Shown here piece after piece: positions 6,788 to 10,161 of a DNA stretch of 10,161 bases; the stretch's first letter is position 1; each line of letters opens with the position of its first letter. Both the position numbers and the translations under genes were made by a program. The notes under the pieces were generated by a model. It searched no databases. It had not been told where the DNA came from and worked only from the letters and a program-made list of their open reading frames with translations. Source of the DNA: an uncultured Ruminococcus sp. Its GTDB lineage: Bacteria > Bacillota > Clostridia > Oscillospirales > Acutalibacteraceae. The stretch is taken from NCBI GenBank assembly GCA_902767175.1, contig CACXGH010000118.1:1-10161 (forward strand). The letters are read 5' to 3'.

Positions 6788-7716
6788 GCCTTAACACCTC
6801 CGGAAAGAGGTTTTACCCTTGTAAGCTTTGTTATATATGGTGTCAGAATATTCATAAGCAGTATAGAGAACGAAACACCCTCGGGAAGATTTCCCCAGAA
6901 GCGTATAAGCACTGTAAGCAGACCGCAGCCTATACCGAATATTATCTTTCCCCACTTGGTATGCGGTGTCGTTGAATAGTCAGTAGCCATAAACAGCGCA
7001 CCGAGCAGCAGACCTCCCGACATCACCTGATAAAGAACGTCCCTGCCGCAGAAAAGCGACATCAGCGCAACCGTACCGATAAATGCGACAGGTGTATGCC
7101 AGCTTATAACACGCCTTATCAGCAGATATGCTCCGCCTATAATCAGTGCTAAGGCGCAGGTTTCACCGAGACAGCCGCTGTGATTTCCCAAAAACAGTTC
7201 AAGATACGGCGGCATTGATTCCTTTATGCCCTTTGCGGCAGCCGCAAGCGGTGTTGCCGATGATACCGCATCATGCGGAAGAACGGGTGCTGTCCAGTGC
7301 GTCATAGTTCCGGAAAAAGCAGTCATCAGCACAATACGGGCTGTTATCGCAGGGTTTGCGAAATTCTGACCTATACCGCCGAAAAGCTGTTTTACAACGA
7401 TGATCGCAACGATACTGCCGAAAACTGCCTGCCATACGGGTATGGTAACAGGCAGATTGAACGCAAGCAGCATACCCGTAACAACGGCAGAAAGGTCTCC
7501 TGCCGTGTTTTCACGCTTGCACAGCTTTTCAAACAGAAATTCCGATATCACACATGAAGCTGCGCATACTCCGACAATAAGCAGACTTCTCCAGCCGAAT
7601 ATTACCGCAGACGCTGTTAAAGCAGGCATAAGGGCTATTATCACGTCAATCATGATGGTTCTTGTCGTTCTGTGCGTGAAAAAGTGCGGTGATACAGACG
7701 ATATGAGCTTACTCAT
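6784..7716 (-). CDS. rnfD: Rnf complex subunit D, membrane subunit with covalent FMN
   Basis: RnfD is the large membrane subunit homologous to NqrB and is thought to take part in ion translocation. The 310-residue product has about nine or ten hydrophobic helices between 22 and 296. The family start SPHFFTHRTTRTIMIDV (8-24) and the conserved GGIGQNFANPA stretch (113-123) are present. The extracytoplasmic loop carries Thr155 in SSATPLA, the expected FMN attachment residue. The C-terminal ATDYSTTPHTKWG stretch (244-256) is also typical. Start and rnfC stop overlap by 8 nt (ATGAGTAA), and AGGAGAGG lies inside the end of rnfC, so translation is coupled. Intact and of normal length. Confidence 0.97.
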   Translation of the reverse strand: MSKLISSVSPHFFTHRTTRTIMIDVIIALMPALTASAVIFGWRSLLIVGVCAASCVISEFLFEKLCKRENTAGDLSAVVTGMLLAFNLPVTIPVWQAVFGSIVAIIVVKQLFGGIGQNFANPAITARIVLMTAFSGTMTHWTAPVLPHDAVSSATPLAAAAKGIKESMPPYLELFLGNHSGCLGETCALALIIGGAYLLIRRVISWHTPVAFIGTVALMSLFCGRDVLYQVMSGGLLLGALFMATDYSTTPHTKWGKIIFGIGCGLLTVLIRFWGNLPEGVSFSILLMNILTPYITKLTRVKPLSGGVKA

Positions 7717-9097
7717 GCGATACCTCTCCTTTCTGTGCTGTCTTTTTTTCTTTTTCAGCCTTTGTTTCCCTTTCCTTCTGTTCTTTTTCTTTCTGAGCTT
7801 TCAGCTCATCGTGATATTCACGCAGTCTGAGCTTTCCGAGCTTGTTTGTCTGAACAAGCGGTCTGTGTGCAGGACATACAAACGCACAGCAGCCGCACTC
7901 CATGCAAAGGTCGACACACAGCTTTTCAAGCTCTTCTCCGTCATCTGTCTTATACGCCCTTGCAATGGCTCTCGGATCAAGTCTTAACGGACAGTGATCC
8001 GCACAAGCACCGCAGGATATACACGGTGTCGTCTTTGGCGGCGCTGCCTCCCTGCTGTCCATGAAAATAACGGCGTTGGTGTTTTTCAGCACAGGCTCGT
8101 CCATAGACGGTACTGTAATTCCCATCATAGGGCCTCCGTACATTACCTTTGCAGGCTCGTTCTTAAGTCCCCCTGCAGCTTCGATGAGATCTGATATCGA
8201 CATACCAATCGGGGCAATGACATTTTTAGGTTCCTTAACCGCAGAGCCGTCTACGGTGAGACATTTTGATACAAGCGGAATTCCTTTTTCAAGATACTCG
8301 GCAATAAAAGCCAGCGTGGTTACATTCGTAACGATAACACCGATATCCAGCGGCAGTCCACCCTTTGGAATTATTCGCTTCATTGTATTGTAAACAAGCA
8401 CCTTTTCACTGCCCTGAGGATACAGTGACGGCAGCACCCTGACTCCAACTCCGTCCGTCTTTCCTGCAAGTTCCTGCATGACGCTTATAGCTTCACGCTT
8501 ATTGTTTTCTATACCTATAATAAAGTGCCTGATACCCATATATTTTTTTATGGCTTCAATGCCCTTAAAGACATATCCGCCCTTGTCGATCATAGTTCTT
8601 GTATCAGAGGTAATGTACGGCTCGCACTCTGCGGCATTAATTACAACGGCATCAATTCTTGAAAGGTCATCAACACCAAGCTTTACAAAGCTCGGAAAGC
8701 CTGCACCTCCGAGACCTACAGCGCCGCTCTGCCTGACAGCCTTGACAAAGCTGTCAAAATCATCGACAGCGGGAGGTTTTATACCCTCATACATTTCCTG
8801 TCTTCCGTCGGAAACGATACTCACACACGGCACTCTGTCTCCGCCTGCCGTTATCATCTCGTCTATTTTTTCTACCGTACCGGATACGCTTGAGTGTATG
8901 TCAGATGACACAAAGCCCTCAGCCTGACCGATGAGCTGTCCAACCTTTACGGTATCTCCCTTTTTGACGATCACCTTAGAGGTCCTGCCGATATGCATTG
9001 ACATAGGTATCCTTACCCTTGAAGGTATCGGCAGTTCAACAGGCGCAATGCCTGCGGTGTTCTTTTTATGCGGTATTTTTATACCATGCAGTCTCAT
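7709..9097 (-). CDS. rnfC: Rnf complex subunit C, NAD(H)- and flavin-binding peripheral subunit
   Basis: RnfC is the cytoplasmic peripheral subunit where NAD+ is reduced. I place the start at the ATG at 9097 (MRLHGIKIPHKK), giving 462 residues, because AGGAG at 9105-9109 lies 7 nt upstream; a TTG at 9115 would overlap that site. An N-terminal barrel-sandwich-like segment (about residues 30-90) is followed by the glycine-rich GLGGAGFP nucleotide/flavin motif (128-135) and a conserved AAECEPY segment. Two ferredoxin-type clusters follow: Cys359/362/365/369 and Cys398/401/404/408. The last 30 residues are a Lys/Glu-rich charged tail, much shorter than the long tails of enterobacterial RsxC. It is first in the operon, with an approximately 117-nt leader that holds a long hairpin. 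Identity is certain. Confidence 0.97.
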   Translation of the reverse strand: MRLHGIKIPHKKNTAGIAPVELPIPSRVRIPMSMHIGRTSKVIVKKGDTVKVGQLIGQAEGFVSSDIHSSVSGTVEKIDEMITAGGDRVPCVSIVSDGRQEMYEGIKPPAVDDFDSFVKAVRQSGAVGLGGAGFPSFVKLGVDDLSRIDAVVINAAECEPYITSDTRTMIDKGGYVFKGIEAIKKYMGIRHFIIGIENNKREAISVMQELAGKTDGVGVRVLPSLYPQGSEKVLVYNTMKRIIPKGGLPLDIGVIVTNVTTLAFIAEYLEKGIPLVSKCLTVDGSAVKEPKNVIAPIGMSISDLIEAAGGLKNEPAKVMYGGPMMGITVPSMDEPVLKNTNAVIFMDSREAAPPKTTPCISCGACADHCPLRLDPRAIARAYKTDDGEELEKLCVDLCMECGCCAFVCPAHRPLVQTNKLGKLRLREYHDELKAQKEKEQKERETKAEKEKKTAQKGEVSHE

Positions 9098-9131
9098 AAT
9101 CTCTCTCCTGTTCAAAAAACAAGCCCTCCGC

Positions 9132-9204
9132 TGCAGGTCTTATACTGCCTTCTGATTAAAAGTTGACCTTGTCAACTTTTAATGGGAGCCTAGTATTACC
9201 TGCA
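9132..9204. repeat. Long imperfect hairpin in the rnf leader with perfect 29-nt core
   Basis: The core is a perfect 13-bp inverted repeat, ATTAAAAGTTGAC-CTT-GTCAACTTTTAAT (9155-9183). It is flanked by outer arms TGCAGGT (9132-9138) and ACCTGCA (9198-9204), and a partly matching ATACT/AGTAT pair lies between, so the full 73 nt can fold as one long stem with internal bulges. It lies between the predicted rnf promoter and rnfC. Neither strand shows a U-tract after the core, so it is not a plain terminator. It could be a leader RNA element, an operator dyad, or a small dispersed palindromic repeat. Confidence 0.6.
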
Positions 9205-9220
9205 CGGCACATACTTTATT

Positions 9221-9249
9221 ACTATACAACATTATTTGATTTTCTCCAA
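9221..9249 (-). promoter_or_regulatory. rnfC: Probable promoter of the rnf operon
   Basis: On the minus strand TTGGAG (9244-9249) is followed after 17 nt by TATAGT (9221-9226), a 5-of-6 match to the -10 consensus with a weaker -35. The start would be near 9214, giving a leader of about 117 nt that carries the hairpin at 9132-9204. This is the best candidate in the gap, but less convincing than the other two promoters. Confidence 0.5.
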
Positions 9250-9260
9250 GAGACATAATC

Positions 9261-9310
9261 TACTATTTTTCGTATTATTTTTTGATAATAGTATTTAAAT
9301 CATCAAAAAA
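9261..9310. promoter_or_regulatory. AT-rich nested inverted repeats in the divergent intergenic region
   Basis: TACTATT (9261-9267) pairs with AATAGTA (9287-9293), and TTTTTTGAT (9278-9286) pairs with ATCAAAAAA (9302-9310). The second ends one base before the -35 box of the plus-strand gene and also lies upstream of the rnf promoter. It could be an operator serving one or both divergent units. The low base complexity makes chance symmetry a real possibility. Confidence 0.3.
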
Positions 9311-9311
9311 C

Positions 9312-9340
9312 TTGTCAAATGACGGAATATGTGCTATAAT
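9312..9340 (+). promoter_or_regulatory. Sigma-A promoter of the Pr6Pr-like gene
   Basis: TTGTCA (9312-9317), a 17-nt spacer and a perfect TATAAT (9335-9340) form a strong promoter. The expected transcription start is about 9346-9348, which coincides with the ribosome binding site GGAGGTGA (9346-9353). The leader would therefore be only about 13 nt, and the ribosome site would sit at the very 5' end of the mRNA. Confidence 0.8.
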
Positions 9341-9359
9341 TCCCCGGAGGTGACATAAA

Positions 9360-10013
9360 ATGCTGACAAAAGACAAAATAATACCTTCTCTGATAATCAA
9401 TATTATAGTATTCACAGTGACGCTGGGCGTTGTCATTTCTTATTTTTTTGAGGAGCCGAGTGTACTTATGAAGCACGGCTATGAGACCTTCCGCTTTTTC
9501 ACAACGGATTCAAACATTCTTGCCGCTGCCGCTTCACTTATTACGGCAATTGCTGAAATCATGCTGCTCAGGGGCAGAATAAAACATATCCCGAAATGGA
9601 TAATACTTTTAAAATACACCGGTGCTGTATCGGTAATGCTTACTTTCTGCACGGTTGCGGCTTTTCTTGTGCCCGTATACGGCTTTGCACTGGTTTTAGG
9701 CACATACTTCCATGTTCACGCTGCAGCTCCTCTTATGGTGCTTATTTCCTTTGCGGTTTTTGAAAGAGAACATAAAATAACCTTTCCTCAGACATTTCTC
9801 GGAATGCTGCCCATGGCAATATACGGAACAGTCTACCTTATAGAAGTAGTTTTCATAGGTGAAAGCAACGGCGGCTGGAGGGACTTCTACGCCTTCAATA
9901 CCAACGGCACATGGTACATAACCATAATAATAATGCTTGCCGCTGCCTTTGTAATAAGCCTGCTGACAGCACTGTTCCACAATAAATTACTTAAGCTCAG
10001 TCCGAAACAATAA
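9360..10013 (+). CDS. Pr6Pr-family (AIG1-like) six-helix membrane protein
   Basis: This 217-residue integral membrane protein has about six hydrophobic helices (roughly 9-28, 48-70, 82-104, 109-132, 145-166, 184-207). It resembles the bacterial Pr6Pr membrane family, distantly related to eukaryotic AIG1/ADTRP. The key features are the FTTDSN motif at the start of helix 2 (47-52; family pattern FT-x-x-SN) and the HVHAAAP segment (118-124; family pattern H-x3-P), plus the conserved YG and Y positions of helix 5. In AIG1/ADTRP a membrane Thr and His are the catalytic pair that hydrolyses branched fatty-acid esters of hydroxy fatty acids. Thr48 or Thr49 and His120 are candidates for the same pair, but this is inference; bacterial members have no established function. 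The start has GGAGGTGA 6 nt upstream. It is a monocistronic unit transcribed away from rnf. Confidence 0.72.
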   Translation: MLTKDKIIPSLIINIIVFTVTLGVVISYFFEEPSVLMKHGYETFRFFTTDSNILAAAASLITAIAEIMLLRGRIKHIPKWIILLKYTGAVSVMLTFCTVAAFLVPVYGFALVLGTYFHVHAAAPLMVLISFAVFEREHKITFPQTFLGMLPMAIYGTVYLIEVVFIGESNGGWRDFYAFNTNGTWYITIIIMLAAAFVISLLTALFHNKLLKLSPKQ

Positions 10014-10025
10014 TAAATACAGCAA

Positions 10026-10072
10026 AGCCGGTGAAGGTCTCCGAACTTACCTTCACCGGCTCTTATCTTTTA
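10026..10072 (+). terminator. Intrinsic terminator of the Pr6Pr-like gene
   Basis: A perfect 13-bp stem, AGCCGGTGAAGGT (10026-10038) with ACCTTCACCGGCT (10049-10061), has a 10-nt loop and is followed by CTTATCTTTT. It begins 13 nt after the stop codon, so the gene is transcribed alone. Confidence 0.9.
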
Positions 10073-10098
10073 TATTCTATAACAAGCGTCGATGTCCC

Positions 10099-10161
10099 CC
10101 GAGTCTCGCCTGCCGGCTCGGTCGGTGCTTCTGCCTTCGGCAGAGGTGTCCACCGGACACC
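10099..10161. repeat. Cluster of short-loop hairpins at the right edge
   Basis: Three adjacent inverted repeats follow the terminator: CCGAG (10099-10103) with CTCGG (10117-10121), TCTGCC-TTC-GGCAGA (10130-10144), and GGTGTCC-ACC-GGACACC (10145-10161), the last two perfect, abutting and with 3-nt loops. There are no U-tracts after them and no open reading frame. The last hairpin ends exactly at the window edge, so the cluster may extend further. The layout resembles the cluster at 2-75. Confidence 0.6.

Noticed and set aside
7400..7987. 195-codon plus-strand reading frame with a hydrophobic stretch
   Set aside because: It is antisense to the rnfC/rnfD junction; the Phe/Leu-rich stretch is the complement of the Lys/Glu-rich tail of RnfC, and no ribosome site or homology supports it.
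9098..9115. TTG at 9115 as the rnfC start
   Set aside because: The AGGAG ribosome site at 9105-9109 lies inside this extension and is correctly spaced for the ATG at 9097.
9163..9197. TTGACA/TTGTCA-like -35 boxes inside the 9155-9183 palindrome
   Set aside because: No acceptable -10 box lies 16-18 nt away on either strand; the resemblance follows from the palindrome sequence.
9098..9214. Known riboswitch in the rnf leader
   Set aside because: I could match no conserved core of FMN, T-box, SAM, cobalamin or similar classes; only the long dyad is evident.
10099..10161. CRISPR array at the right edge
   Set aside because: The hairpins differ from each other in sequence and there is no repeated unit with unique spacers.

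Overview
The window reads as a chromosomal segment of an anaerobic Gram-positive clostridium, most likely a Ruminococcus-like Oscillospiraceae member. The basis is moderate GC, strong AGGAGG-type ribosome binding sites, consensus sigma-A promoters, a six-gene Rnf cluster in the order C-D-G-E-A-B with a polyferredoxin-type RnfB, and protein sequences of clostridial style. The family-level placement is inference; no marker gene is present.

Layout, left to right. Positions 1-75 hold a cluster of very short-loop hairpins, followed by a terminator (105-142). A three-gene minus-strand operon (168-3876) encodes, in transcription order, a two-helix membrane protein resembling XpaC, a membrane-anchored protein with a solute-binding-like domain plus a VWA domain with an intact MIDAS motif, and a TelA-family protein. 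A near-perfect promoter (3925-3953) drives it and shows that the first gene starts at 3876 rather than at the upstream ATG at 3915. The gap 3877-4172 also holds two adjacent perfect dyads (4044-4085), the Rnf terminator (4090-4127) and a lone mini-hairpin (4135-4152).

Positions 4173-9097 carry the complete rnfCDGEAB operon on the minus strand, with overlapping or nearly overlapping genes and all the cofactor-binding motifs I looked for present. The Rnf complex oxidises reduced ferredoxin with NAD+ and exports Na+ or H+; RnfB receives electrons, the RnfA/RnfE pair holds the intramembrane iron-sulfur centre, RnfG and RnfD carry covalent FMN, and RnfC is the NAD(H) and flavin subunit. RnfE has an extra cysteine-rich tail. 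The rnf leader contains a long imperfect hairpin with a perfect 13-bp core (9132-9204).

A divergent plus-strand gene (9360-10013) encodes a six-helix Pr6Pr/AIG1-like membrane protein with its own promoter and a strong terminator (10026-10072). Beyond it lies a second cluster of short-loop hairpins (10099-10161) running to the window edge. The core content is well-known biology. The less explained parts are the XpaC-like/VWA/TelA module, the hairpin clusters, the rnf leader structure and the tandem dyads.
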